DNA from: Arabidopsis thaliana
Lineage: Eukaryota > Streptophyta > Magnoliopsida > Brassicales > Brassicaceae
Length of the DNA: 64,000 nucleotides
Assembly (NCBI RefSeq): GCF_000001735.4
Contig: NC_003076.8
Coordinates: 13,333,835-13,397,834, forward strand
Reading direction: 5' to 3'
Part shown: piece after piece, positions 49,288 to 60,473 of the stretch
Position numbering within the stretch: position 1 is the first letter of the stretch
Layout of the letters: each line of letters begins with the position of its first letter
The notes under the pieces: model-generated
Seen by the model: the letters and a program-made list of their open reading frames with translations, nothing else
What the model was told of the DNA's origin: nothing
The model's database searches: none
Position numbers and translations under genes: made by a program

Positions 49288-50345
49288 ACTAATAAGGAAA
49301 GAAAGAGATTTTCAAAAAAGATATATGCAGCATGTGAAAAGTTTGGAAGGTAGGACTTGTACTGTTTAGACAAAATTATAAGAGAAGGAAAGAGACCAAG
49401 TAGGAAAGAAGTATGTGAAAGATTTTTTCAGAAGAAGGTTAAGTGAAGAGGGATTAAAGTATTTTTTGTCCGTGAAGTGTTAAAGTTTGGAAGGACATGG
49501 TTCTGATGGTGGTGTTCCTAATCGTATCAATTTGAATCAAGTTCCAGAATATATAAGTTGAGATTTTTCAGTCTGGAAAGCATGAAGGTGAAGAGAATCT
49601 AAATTACAACATCAAAGAAGAAAAGTGATAGAGTTAAGAACCAATGTAGAAGCTATAACATTTTCTTAGAATAATAGAAAACAAAACAGAGCAAAACAAA
49701 AAAATTATTATTAAAAATTTAAACGAAGAGTTTATAGACTTGACTCAGCTACCTATCGACGAGTTTGAAAAATGTTGTTACTAACAAGGAAAGAAAGGGA
49801 TTTTCAAAGAATAGGTCTAAAACATGTGAAAATTTTGGAAGGTAGGAAATCTATAGCTTAGACAAAATCATAAGAAGATGGAAAGACACATTGTAGGAAA
49901 GAAGTATGTAAAAGATTTGTTCACAAGAAGGTGAAGTGAAGAGGGATTAAGGTGTATTTGGTCTTTAAGCGTTAAAGAAACGTAACAAGGACGTGGTTTG
50001 ATGGTGGTGTTTTTAATCCTATCTATTTGAATCAAGTTCTCGAAGATATAAGTTGAGGTCTTTCAGTTTGGGAAGCGTGAAGGTGTAGAGGATCTAAACT
50101 GCATCAAAAGAGAGAAGTGATAGAAGCTAAAACATTTTCTTAGAATAACAGAAAAACAAAACAGAGTACATCTTGACGACCTTGAAAAATGCTTATATTT
50201 ACAAGAAAAGGAAGGAATTTTTGAAGAAGAAATATGGAACATTTGAAAAGTTTAGAAGGTATGGCATATATTGCTTAAACAAAATCATAAGAGGATGGAG
50301 ACACCGTAAGAAAGGATGGATCAAAGAAAACGAGTGCTTGCAAAA
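49288..50345. repeat. degenerate direct repeats of about 0.4-0.5 kb, 2.3 copies
   Basis: Copy 1 (about 49288-49690), copy 2 (about 49780-50170) and partial copy 3 (about 50205-50345) share ggaaagaaagggattttcaa, ggtaggaaagaagtatgt, gaagtgaagagggattaa and gatggtggtgtt blocks. Spacing is 491 then about 415 bp. No conserved frame is evident. The rest of 49055-50868 is AT-rich spacer. Confidence 0.7.
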
Positions 50346-50868
50346 AGATAGGGAGAGTGATAGCTCTTCGTAAAAAATTGTGAAGACAGAAATTCATATT
50401 GAAAAGAATGTGAGAAAAATATGAGTTGTTAAAAGAAAGTGTAGATAAGCTTATGAATATACTTCTGTATAGTATCTTATTTTTAGAAGAGCTATACTAA
50501 GTAATGCAGCGAAGATAAACGAAAATTAATAGTAAATTTGCGGGTACCAAAATGAGAAAGTCGTCGAAGTTTTTCCCCATACAACAATTTATTTCATATG
50601 TAAAAAACGTCGTTATCCTAAATATCGAAAGCCAAAGAGTGATTTATGAACCAAAATAATGTTCTTTTGATAAATGTTGTAAAACCTAAAAGTTGTATTA
50701 AAGTTAGTTTTAGTTATATACTTAAATTGTAACAATTTGTCATAGTAATTTTAAAAATTAAGGAGTTTATAATATTAACAACAAGTAGACAGGTGAAAAC
50801 ATATCTTTCAAAATTTTCAATAAAAAGTTTTAGTCATACAAAAAAAATACTAAGAGTTTTAAAAATAT

Positions 50869-50896
50869 CCACGCGTATCGTGGGTTCATAACCTAG
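50869..50896 (+). other. possible Helitron 3' end
   Basis: A hairpin CCACG-cgtat-CGTGG is followed by a short spacer and CTAG (50893-50896). This is the Helitron 3' pattern, and the adjoining LINE fragment breaks here. The next base is A where a Helitron would leave T, so it is doubtful. Confidence 0.3.
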
Positions 50897-51631
50897 AGAA
50901 AGTTTGGCAATTTTTCCAATTAGAACAAGCAAAGCATCATTCGTTTCAGGAGGTAGAATACTCGACTCGAAGAAGTTTAGCACAAAACGGATAACCGAAC
51001 TCCCCACCGTATCCCAACAATTTTGATAGAAAACCGGCTGATATCCATCGGGCCCTGGGGCTTTGTATTGTCCCATGCTTCTAATCGAAATTTCCACCTC
51101 ACTTGCTGAGAAAGGTTCCTTGAGATTCAACACCTCCTCCCGTGTCACTTTCTCAAACCCAGCATGAGGCAACCTGTCGGAGGACTGGTAAACATTATCC
51201 AAAGAGTAGAGATTTGTGTAATAAACAACCGCCAAGCTCTCCAACTCGTTAGGATACGTAACCCATGTATCATCGTCATTCTTTAAACTTTCAATAAGTT
51301 TATTTTTCCTTCGAATAACCGTACTTGTATAAAAAATACTTCGTGTTCCTCTCCCCCAAAGCTATCCATTTTTCTCTTGATTTTTGGTACCAAAGGACTT
51401 CCTCTTGCTCCAAGATAACATCAAATTCTTTTCCCAGCCTCTCTTCTTCTTCAAGCAGGGCATCCGTTTGGTTCAAAGCAAGCAAATCTTGTACCCTTTT
51501 TATATCATTGGCTACCTTAGCTTTCCGCAATTGGACATCTCCAAACACCTCTCTATTCCACTTCTTAATTGTTTCCTTCAGTCTTTGTAAGGCAACTGGA
51601 GTAGACACCTCCGTATTCCAAGATTTTTAAA
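50897..51631 (-). pseudogene. LINE ORF2 fragment (linker and start of reverse transcriptase)
   Basis: Minus frame 51608-51300 carries the pre-RT region (LKETIKKWNREVFGDVQLRK, LWYQKSREKWIALGERNTKY). After a shift near 51300, frame 51244-50900 carries the RT start (FSASEVEISIRSMGQYKAPG, PDGYQPVFYQNCWDTVG, ALLVLIGKIAK). The match stops abruptly after GKIAK at about 50900. It is a different LINE from the one at 13856, which has KAPGPDGLTARF at this position. Both ends are missing. Confidence 0.85.
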
Positions 51632-51639
51632 ATGGTTCA

Positions 51640-52005
51640 AAAAGACTTACACGTATTTTAAAATATTTACAAATTTGGTTTTAAGAGTTAAAAAATGATT
51701 TACTAAAGTTTTCTAAGATTTTATAAGAGTTTTAAAAGGATTTTAAAAACCATTTGAAATATTTTTAAACCATTGTAAAAGGTTTTAAAATGATTTACAA
51801 GGATTTTAAAATACTTACAAAAGTTTTAAAACGGGTTTTAAAGTATTTATATATGTATTAAAAGACTTTATAACTATTTTAAGAGGTTTTAAAATGAGTT
51901 TCAAGCGTTTTAACAACTTTACAAAGCTTTTAAAAAGCTTTACAAGGATTTTAAGTGTTTTTAAAAGGTCCTTAAAAAAGTTATAAGATTTTTTAAATGC
52001 ATTTT
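51640..52005. repeat. irregular ttttaaaa-rich repeats
   Basis: Units of about 15-20 bp such as gattttaaaatacttacaa, ggttttaaaatgatttacaa and gttttaaaaggattttaaaa recur without fixed period. The long minus frame here is an artefact of this composition. Confidence 0.6.
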
Positions 52006-52103
52006 TTTTGCGGGAAAAAAGTTTGTTACAAGGAAAAAATTTTGGCGGGATATTTGTTTTTGGCGGGAAAAACGTTTTGACGAAAAAAAATTTTTGGCGG
52101 GAA
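52006..52103. promoter_or_regulatory. cluster of E2F-like motifs
   Basis: TTGGCGGGAA occurs at 52060-52069 and 52094-52103, exact fits to the E2F site TTSSCGSSAA. Near matches are TTGGCGGGAT (52042-52051) and TTTGCGGGAA (about 52007-52016). All four lie on the same strand within 100 bp. E2F-site amplification by transposons is known in Brassicaceae. Activity here is not shown. Confidence 0.55.
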
Positions 52104-53017
52104 AACTTCAGTTTCTTATTACATGTTTTCATTAGATGCGGGTAATTTTGTCGTTTTTTTTCAAAAAAAAGTATTTTTAAAAATAGCCAATAGAAAAGTG
52201 TATTATTGTAAAAGGGTAATAAAAAAAGATATTTTTGTAAAGCCCCTTATATTTATTTCTTTTAATTAAACTAATAATTTTCGTTTGATAAAAAGATTAT
52301 GTTAACACATCGTTTCCTATTACAACTTCTTTCAACTCTTACGGTGAAATTTCTTCAAACTGCAGTTCATAGTGATTAAAAGTTTTAAACATCGGAACAC
52401 CGAGTCAATTGCCAGATAGGTAAACCATTTATTAAAGAGTATTTTTAATGTAAAAAGGTGGGAATGAACTCGTATGGTGATACATTGATAACACTAATAC
52501 AAACTAATAGACTATATGTTATGGTATATTATAAAAAACTAGAATTTTGTTTTGTATTAATGTTTTTCAGTCTCATGTAATCGTTAAGAGATAATCAATA
52601 ATCAAAAGAATAACATTTTGAGTTTTCTTAAATCTAAGTTTTCTTACATGGCATAAATTGTCTGGTACTATTGATTTATTTTTCGTATTTTAAAAGACAA
52701 AAACTATTACAAACTATTGATTATTTTTGATATGATTATATTTTCTCTGAGTAACTAATTTTTTGTCACGCATATTCATTACCTTGTAATCAGAAATAAC
52801 ATAACACGATTTAAAGGAAAACCCTTTAATTATTACCAAAATAAAAAAAAATAAAAATAAAACATCACTTCAAAATTTGAACTTTTAAAATGATAATAAA
52901 CAGAAATACAAATTATTAAATTCTTCAATCGGATAAAAAATCCCCATAGGACTAAGGATTATTGGTGATGTTAGGCGCACAAGCATCAGCGGTGGTAGCG
53001 AAACGATTAGTTTCAGA
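52104..53017. other. AT-rich spacer
   Basis: No gene recognised. The part next to 53018 still encodes, after the stop, SETNRFATTADACAPNITNN in the frame of the MADS-like gene, so a longer ancestral C-terminus is likely. Confidence 0.5.
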
Positions 53018-53341
53018 CTAGTGGTGGCTACCATCCATTGAAGGAACGTCCGCATCCTCTTCAACGTTAAGATATGGGACAACACGAGGAGGTAAAGAAG
53101 AAGAAGACTCACCATTCTTCTTAAGGTACTCAACCCTGCTTTTAAGGCTATTGAGATAGTCATCAATAACAGAACTCAAATCTTTGAGATCCTTTTCACC
53201 GAGTTGACACACATTAATATTTCCTTCGATACAACCCCACATAATTTTTCGAGCCTTCATAACTCGATTTTCATCACGCAACTTTTGCAATTGCGCTTGT
53301 GCTTTTTCAATCTTCTCACGCAAAAAAGCCTCTTGATCCAT
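53018..53341 (-). CDS. type I (M-gamma) AGL-like protein lacking its MADS domain
   Basis: From the ATG at 53341 a 107-aa frame reads MDQEAFLREKIEKAQAQLQK, then ENRVMKARKIMWGCIEGNI, LGEKDLKDLSSVIDDYLNSL and NGESSSSLPPRVVPYLNVEE. This resembles the region that follows the MADS domain in Arabidopsis M-gamma AGAMOUS-LIKE proteins, which act in female gametophyte and endosperm. The DNA-binding MADS domain is absent upstream. A TATA-like box sits 55 bp upstream instead. An N-terminal coiled coil could still allow pairing with partners. It may equally be a truncated pseudogene, since coding-like sequence continues past the TAG. Confidence 0.6.
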   Translation of the reverse strand: MDQEAFLREKIEKAQAQLQKLRDENRVMKARKIMWGCIEGNINVCQLGEKDLKDLSSVIDDYLNSLKSRVEYLKKNGESSSSLPPRVVPYLNVEEDADVPSMDGSHH

Positions 53342-53395
53342 CTTTTTGTGGGTCTGGTCTTTGTGATGGATGTTTGTTTTATTGGCATATAAATT

Positions 53396-53404
53396 ATTTA
53401 TATA
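53396..53404 (-). promoter_or_regulatory. TATA-like box of the AGL-like ORF
   Basis: The minus strand reads TATATAAAT at 53404-53396, about 55 bases before the ATG, followed by an A/C-rich leader. Confidence 0.4.
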
Positions 53405-53429
53405 GTAAAGAAAGGTGCTATAACCCATT

Positions 53430-55189
53430 AGGGTTCTAATTTCTTTGTTGGACTCATTTCTTTAGATTATGTTGAATTTCGGATAGAGTATCAATTCCAC
53501 TCCGACGTGTACGCATTTGATTGAGTATAAAACGATATCCTTTTGATTTTAAAGATACTTGTAATCTAATCTATATATTATACCTTTAGAGGATACAAAG
53601 ACCGAAAATCGAGGTAATAAAAGCACATGAAGACTTGAGGCAAATAAGACAAAATATGAGTTATATTTTTAATTAGGAGGTTACCTTAAGAAGTAAAAAA
53701 CACATTAAAGTTAATTTATTATATTTATAGAGTGCATATATTTATTGTTATTATTTTTATATTAATATAATTAAGAAAAAACAGTAAAATAGATATCCTT
53801 AATTAAATGAATAACAAGAAAAAGTTAGGTAGTAGGAAAGAAAGAAGGATTTTAAAACAAAAAGTTGGACAAAAGACAAAATTTAGATAATGTAAAGATA
53901 TAATATATGTTATAAAATTCAACACGACGTAATCATCGAGACTCTTTGTTTTGGTTCAACGATTTTTTTGGTTTAGATATTTGATAAATTGGCATAGAAG
54001 CCTGATTAATTTGGTTTTAGTTTTTTTTTTCCTAACAGCAAATCAATTATATCATATTATAGAAATGTTACTAGATAAATGACACCATTCAAATACAACA
54101 ATTGAACCAAATAAAGGAAATAGGTCATAATTTCGATGAATAGGTAGAAGTAACCCTGATTTCCAAACGGAAGCCTTACATGCAACATATAAAATATGTT
54201 AAGTCATCTCGTGATATACTCGTAAAATGCTAACATTTTATAGATGAAACTCTCAAATATTTTTTTGTATAACTCTAATCAAACAAACACACTCAAATGT
54301 TGCTTGAAATGGTTTTGAATCATGTTTTCTTGTAGCATCCTTGCCATCGTGGCGGGTTAGTGATCATGGTTTTTTTTCACACATAACATGAATAGTCTGA
54401 TCGGAGGACAGCGAGTGCATCACCATCTGACCAATTCCTTCAATCGAAACGATATGTTTATTGATTACTTAATCAAGTACCCAAATGACTTTCCCAGATA
54501 ACGTCGGTGAATTAGACCACCGGAAACAAACTTTATAACAGATTCATCTTAAGTGAAGCCAATGCATCGAAAGAAAAACCATGAATGAAAGATCTCCATG
54601 ATTGGAGGAAATTGCTGGAAACATAATTGTTTCCACTTACCAACAAATGAATTCTCAATTGAGACTTCCAAACCAACTCACTTGGATAGATCTGCCATCA
54701 ACACTCTGTGGACCAAAAACTACATGGAGAACATCGAAGGTCTCCAGTGATATCTCTATTGCAAACAAGTGCAGTTGGAAGAACTACGCTACGCGGGAGT
54801 TTGTTTTTTATTGATTATTTAATATAATTTTCCGATTTTAGTAATCACATAAATAACTATACATTGATGATATTGATGCAAAAGGACTATTTTTCCTTTT
54901 TACGTAAGTGTTTTTAATCTAAAATTTTGTTTTAATAAGTAAGACAAAAATTTTGATATAAATTATGGTGTAAAACATATTAATAATATTATATATCATT
55001 ATATTTTAGAAATTATTGCAGATTAAATTATCAAAATATGTACATGTTTTGGCTTTTCGATGTTTGTCTTATATATTTTTGTTTAAAAATTCCTATTAAT
55101 CAACTAAAACAATTTCTTAATACGTGAAACATATTACTAATAGATTTTTATTTATACTAAAAGAACTATTGATAAACAAAGAAGTAAAC
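53430..55189. other. AT-rich spacer
   Basis: Short open frames such as 54602-54814 have no recognisable domain, although 54400-54800 is less AT-rich and may be old coding debris. I support no gene here. Confidence 0.5.
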
Positions 55190-55723
55190 ACTATTATAAA
55201 GGCCAAGACTTGTTTGCCCGAAAAAATAACAAAAGGTCAAAGCCAAACATAACCATTTGGGTCGACCATACAACGAAGACCAAATCCACAAATCCACGAA
55301 AGACAAAGGCCACCCTGCAAAATGAAAAGCAAGATGCAGATTTTTACTTCGAGAATTTTGATCTGATCTGATCTGATTTATGTGATACTCCTAGTGATTT
55401 TTGGGGTTTGGGAAATCAATCCAGTTTAGCAGACGTGGTTTGGAAGCCGAGTAGCTGGTTTTTTTCTATCGATTAAGGGGAAACACAGAGCCATTCAAAT
55501 GAGAGATGAGGTGTGTTGGACCGTACATTTTTTCAAATCGATTCCGCCGAATCCAGGCTCATATTGTCACAATCTCAAGAAATCTTATCTGTATCATCAT
55601 CTTCAAATCCTCTGATCATTGTATGTTCACCTATTCTTTAGATTATAGTCGATTTTGAGATTTAGTCTCTCTTTTGATGATACTCGCTTTGTGGTTCAGA
55701 TATATTGTGATTAATTGTACATA
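55190..55723 (+). other. leader-like, possibly captured gene fragment
   Basis: The stretch is less AT-rich, has gatctgatctgatctgattt at about 55359-55378 and a short ATG frame at 55500, followed by a donor-like gtatgttc near 55620 and intron-like sequence. It resembles a first exon and intron of a host gene, but I cannot name the gene. Confidence 0.3.
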
Positions 55724-55730
55724 GCAATAA

Positions 55731-56498
55731 TTTTGATGTTGGTTACATAGTTAATTTTAACGTTGATAAAATTGAATAAACTTTTATTTCTTGTCAACAA
55801 TCTCCACTACTAAAGTATGATGCTTCATTTTTTCTTTACCAAGAACAATGGGGTAAAAGATGGAAACCTTAAAAACTTGAATATCATCTTTGGGTATTGA
55901 AGACACTAACGCAAACGCTAGCTACAACTAAGGAACATTTGCAAGAAGTTTACATATGGCAGATAACAAATATATTCTTATACCAATAATTTTGATGTTG
56001 GTTACATAGTTAATTTTAACGTTGATAAAATTGAATAAATCTTTATTTATTGTCAACAATCTCCACTATTAAAGTATGATGCTTCGTTTTTTCTTTACCT
56101 AGAACAATGGGGTAAAAGATGGAAACCTTAAGAACTTGGATATCATCTTTGGGTATTGAAGACACTAACGCAAACGCTAGCTACAACTAAGGAACATTTG
56201 CAAGAAGTTTACATATGGCAGATAACAAATATATTCTTATACCAATAATTTTGATGTTGGTTACATAGTTAATTTTAACGTTGATAAAATTGAATAAATC
56301 TTTATTTATTGTCAACAATCTCCACTATTAAAGTATGATGCTTCGTTTTTTCTTTACCAAGAACAATGGGGTAAAAGATGGAAACCTTAAGAACTTGGAT
56401 ATCATCTTTGGGTATTGAAGACACTAACGCAAACGCTAGTTACAGCTAAGGAACATCTGCAAGAAGTTTACATATGGCAGATAACAAATATATTCTTC
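55731..56498. repeat. 259-bp tandem triplication
   Basis: ttttgatgttggttacatag starts units at 55731, 55990 and 56249, exactly 259 bp apart. The third ends at about 56498. Copies differ at only a few positions (cttcattttt/cttcgttttt, taaaaac/taagaac, catttgc/catctgc). It is the most homogeneous repeat in the window, hence probably recent. The unit has no long ORF. Confidence 0.95.
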
Positions 56499-56622
56499 AG
56501 GTAAAATATAGATGACATATATAAATCTTAGATTTATACAGAATATAATAATTTTTGAACCCAAATTGAAAGAAAGTTAATTTCATTAATAATATAAAAT
56601 TAAATATCGTATCTGGTAAGAA

Positions 56623-56653
<31 letters not shown>
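56623..56653. repeat. (AAT)n microsatellite
   Basis: About ten uninterrupted AAT units downstream of the Helitron helicase end. Confidence 0.9.
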
Positions 56654-56655
<2 letters not shown>

Positions 56656-56673
56656 CAATCGTATATGGTTATA

Positions 56674-58439
56674 CTATGTAGGTAGCCCGTTGTAAATTTC
56701 CTTGTAAACAATATTTTTTACTGTCTTCTCTGCATCATTATGTGGTTTTAGAATGGTTAGACCTGTAGGAAATGTTACACGTGAAAGCGCCACATACAAC
56801 TGGCCATGACTGAAAACTAGTTGTGGTAAATAGAGCAGCAACGATTTCAAGCTTTGTCCTTGGATTTTGTTAATTGTCATAGCATAGCATACTCTTACTG
56901 GGAATTGACCTCTTCGAAGAGAGAAAGGATGCTTTGTGTCAGGTGGTGATAAAATTGTATGTGGTAGAATGACCTTTCACCAGCATGTGTACCTGTGACT
57001 ATTTCGCCCTCAATCAATCGTTTTCCCAAACGTGTTATGATTAATCTTGTACCATTGCATTTGCATAGATCCTCTTTTTGATTAAGGTTGCGAAGCAGCA
57101 TTATTGGAGCTCCTACTTTCAAAGTCAACTTATGTTTCGGTAGTCCTCGAAATTCTAGTGAGTTTAAATACTCAACCGTGTATAAGGACTCATAGTCTGT
57201 AGATATTGTGTCAGCTTTGCCTATATTGTCTGAGCTAAAATATTTATTTGATGTTCTTGGCAGTTGTGTTAACATGTAATTAGTAATCTCATCGACTGTC
57301 TCGTTTCTTGGTGTTAAGATCGTTCTCTCTGTAATGTTTGCATAAGTACTTTCTGATAAACTCTTATCTGCATTTGTGGCTTAAAATATATATCCTGCAA
57401 ATGATGTCCAGTTAATTGCATTATGAACTTAGGATCAATGTCCTTTATCTGACCTTCATCTTCATGTCTTTCTTCACTTGTGGTGGTTGCATTTCCATCT
57501 CCAACGCTTAGTAGCCATGTAGCAAAAAAATTTTTCTTCTGATTCTTGAAGTCTCAAGTTTTGTTTTAGGGAGTAGACTTTGCAAGAGTCCCACAAGTAC
57601 GATTGTTTAATTGATGCTAAGATTGTATCGGCTCGAGAACCTTGTGGAATAACTGGTAGCGTTTGTCTGAAGTCCCCACCTAGTAGAACGGTCTTGCCTC
57701 CAAAATGTTGGTCCTTAGCTTCTGTTTTTTCCATGGACATCAAATCTCGTAATGTTTTGTCTAGCGCTTTAAATGCGTACCTATGTGTCATGGGTGCCTC
57801 ATCCCATATGATAAGATCTATTTTTTCAATTAATTCTGCAAGCATCGTTCCTGGCCTTATATGCCATATTGAATCTTCATTGACATCCAAGGGTATCTTA
57901 AAGCGTGAATGTGCTGTTCTTCCTGCATGTAGTAGTAATGTTGCGATGCCTGACAAAGCGACTGGGAGGACAATTTTCTTTTCTGATCGCAACATAGAAA
58001 TGATGGTTGAATAGAGGTACGTTTTCCCTATTCCACGAGGACCATATAGAAAAAATAATTTTCCCAAACCATTTTCAACTGACTCCATAACTGCATCATA
58101 AACCTCCTTTTGTTGAACATTCAAAGTGCTGAAAAGTTTGATGTGATCTTTCTTTTCCTTGTGTACATTGTATTGTGACTCTTGGGTTAACAGGCTGTTA
58201 CCTAGTTCATTGATAACGTCTAAATCTGGTTTAGGCATATCTTTGAACTCAGTTAGTGAGTGTTCATATTGGTGCATTACCTTCTCTACCTCAATCAAAG
58301 TGTACTGCTGAAGCTCAGATTCTTTTAGTCGTGATCTTTTAAAGTAATATTCGAGGAGCTGAGGAAGAAGTAATATTAAAGTGCTGTTTTTCCGAAATCT
58401 TGGGTGGTGATGATAGTTGACCAAAGCTTGAAGACGCAT
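56674..58439 (-). pseudogene. Helitron PIF1-like helicase remnant
   Basis: Minus frame 58439-57474 holds the helicase core. Walker A is YGPRGIGKTYL, followed by LPVALSGIATLLLHAGRTAHS. Walker B is LIIWDEAPM, and the next motif is LLGGDFRQTLPVIP. Frame 57275-56895 continues (YLNSLEFRGLPKHKLTLKVG, MLLRNLNQKEDLCKCNGTRL), and frame 56880-56674 has the terminal motifs ([23 protein letters not shown]). The Rep nuclease half expected upstream, to the right, is missing, and the frame is cut by stops near 57474 and 56895. Order and motifs are those of plant Helitron RepHel proteins, which drive rolling-circle transposition. Confidence 0.9.
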
Positions 58440-60021
58440 CGAAATCTCAATAAAGATTTCATAGGTAATCTTAAGAGTATATTAATCTGGAGATTAAGAG
58501 GAATGTAAATCGGTTTCATCGGCTAGATTGCTGTCAAAATCGGACAGAAGCTTTGTTTCTCTATAAAACCCTAAAACTATATTTTTTTCCTCTGGAATAA
58601 ACAATATCAACATATACATTTTTGGTAGGATTTTTGGCCAAAAATCCCTCACCTATTTACTAATTTCAATATTAATCCTTACAAATTTAATCTCAGACAA
58701 ATAATTTATAACTAAAAACTTACAATTGGTTGAATTGCATTAATTAGTTGAATTAACTCTTTCAAAATTAATTGCTAATTTCCTAAAATCTCTCCATCGA
58801 CATTAAATATAAATATATGATTTTCATTCATTTTTATTTGTTCTTATATCTAAATTATTTGATTTTACATAAAATAGATACAGTTAATAAAATATTAGAT
58901 TTTTTCTACATATGATGTAATTCAAATTTTTAAAAACAGACATATATTACTCCATCGATGAAGAAAAAATATTAGTATAAAAGGTCCCACATTGCTTAAG
59001 AAATTGGGCAATGTTTCAGAGTCTTATTATAAAAAGAATCAATATGATTTTGAATATGAATAAGTCGAAAGCTTGATTTATCAGACATCCAAAATTAAAA
59101 GTGTTATTCAGGTTACTTTGCTTCTTTATTTTACATAATTGAATCTTTAAAAATTTCAAAAATTAATAAATATTTAAACTTTATTAAAAGTTAAATATTA
59201 CAAATTTTAAGAATTTTGAAATGTTAAAATTTATAAAACATTTTAAATATTTATAATTCTAAAATGTTAAACTTAAAAAAACTTTTAATATCGAAAATGA
59301 CAAAATGATGTTTAATTTTACGAGACGGAGTTATATGGTGGGATGAGTTTGGGTCAATATTAAGACATGATGATATATACTATGGGTGAAATACTAGAAT
59401 TAAAAACCAAGATACAATTATACAATTTTAAAAACTAACCAAAACTAACAATATTAACAGAATAAATATAACACTAAATTTCAAATCTTTTAGTTATAAA
59501 AATCATTCCGAGTTCTATCATACATAAAACAAACAATAGCATATATCTATACATCATCTTAAAAACAAAAATTTATTTTTGATAAAAAATATAGACCTGT
59601 GATATACTTCTTAATATATTATTCATATATAAATATATTAACTGAAATAATTTTTTTAACTTTCTAACAAAAATATCAAGTCGCAGTGTACCACGTGTCA
59701 GTCTCTGGTAGGGGCAGAAAATACACTTCGATTTCTCCTTTTTCTAATTAAACCAAATATAACAAATTTATTTTACAATATTAATTTCCACGTTACACAT
59801 TCATTAGATAATACAAGTTTTAAATATTTTTTACCTCTAAAAAAAACAAAACCACAAAAAAAGTACCGAACTTTAATAATAAATTAATATACAACAAATA
59901 TGAGAACATAAAACATAAATTATCCAAGCTTTAGATAAATAAAAAATTTAAGAATATATTATTCATATACCAATAATAATTCCTATAAAAAAATATCTAT
60001 AACTTTTCAGTGAATATATAC
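58440..60021 (+). mobile_element. AT-rich non-autonomous Helitron body, left end unknown
   Basis: No ORF. 59280-59400 (gtttaattttacgagacgga, tggtgggatgagtttgggtc, aatattaagacatgatgata) resembles sequence typical of Arabidopsis non-autonomous Helitrons and the relic near 28680. The 3' terminus follows at 60022. I could not place the TC-type 5' end. Confidence 0.5.
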
Positions 60022-60046
60022 ACCCGCACCGCGGGTCAATATCTAG
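60022..60046 (+). other. Helitron 3' terminus
   Basis: A GC hairpin ACCCGC-acc-GCGGGT (60022-60036) is followed by caatat and CTAG (60043-60046), then T, the classic Helitron 3' end inserted between A and T. 60047-60473 is AT-rich spacer. Confidence 0.75.
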
Positions 60047-60473
60047 TGAATAAGTAAATAGGAGAAATAAATGGCAATGGAATATAAAAGTCTTAAGAAA
60101 AATATCACAAGAATTGATTTTATAGTGTTAACAAAAAGAATTGATTTTATAGATTTTATTTAAGAAATTTTTTTAAAAACAATCATTATCATTATTTAAC
60201 AGATTTTTTTTAAATGGAATCAAAATGATAGAACTTCTACAATATATACTTTTCGGAATGAAATTTAAATTAAATTATGATATTGATTTGGTGAAATTCA
60301 TCTTTAAGAAATTGTCTTTAGAGTAAATTTGGAAAAATAACCTCTTTATGAGTTACTAGGTTATGAAAAATTGTTCCAAAGCTTTGATGCCCGTAATATA
60401 CGAATGTGAAATCGAATACTTGAAAAAGAGGCAATTGCTATAAAGGATCTGCAAATAATCGATTTTTTGAAGG

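Noticed and set aside
51815-52132. 105-codon Lys/Phe-rich minus ORF
   Set aside because: It is a translation of ttttaaaa-rich repeats and the E2F-like motif cluster, with no domain and highly biased composition.
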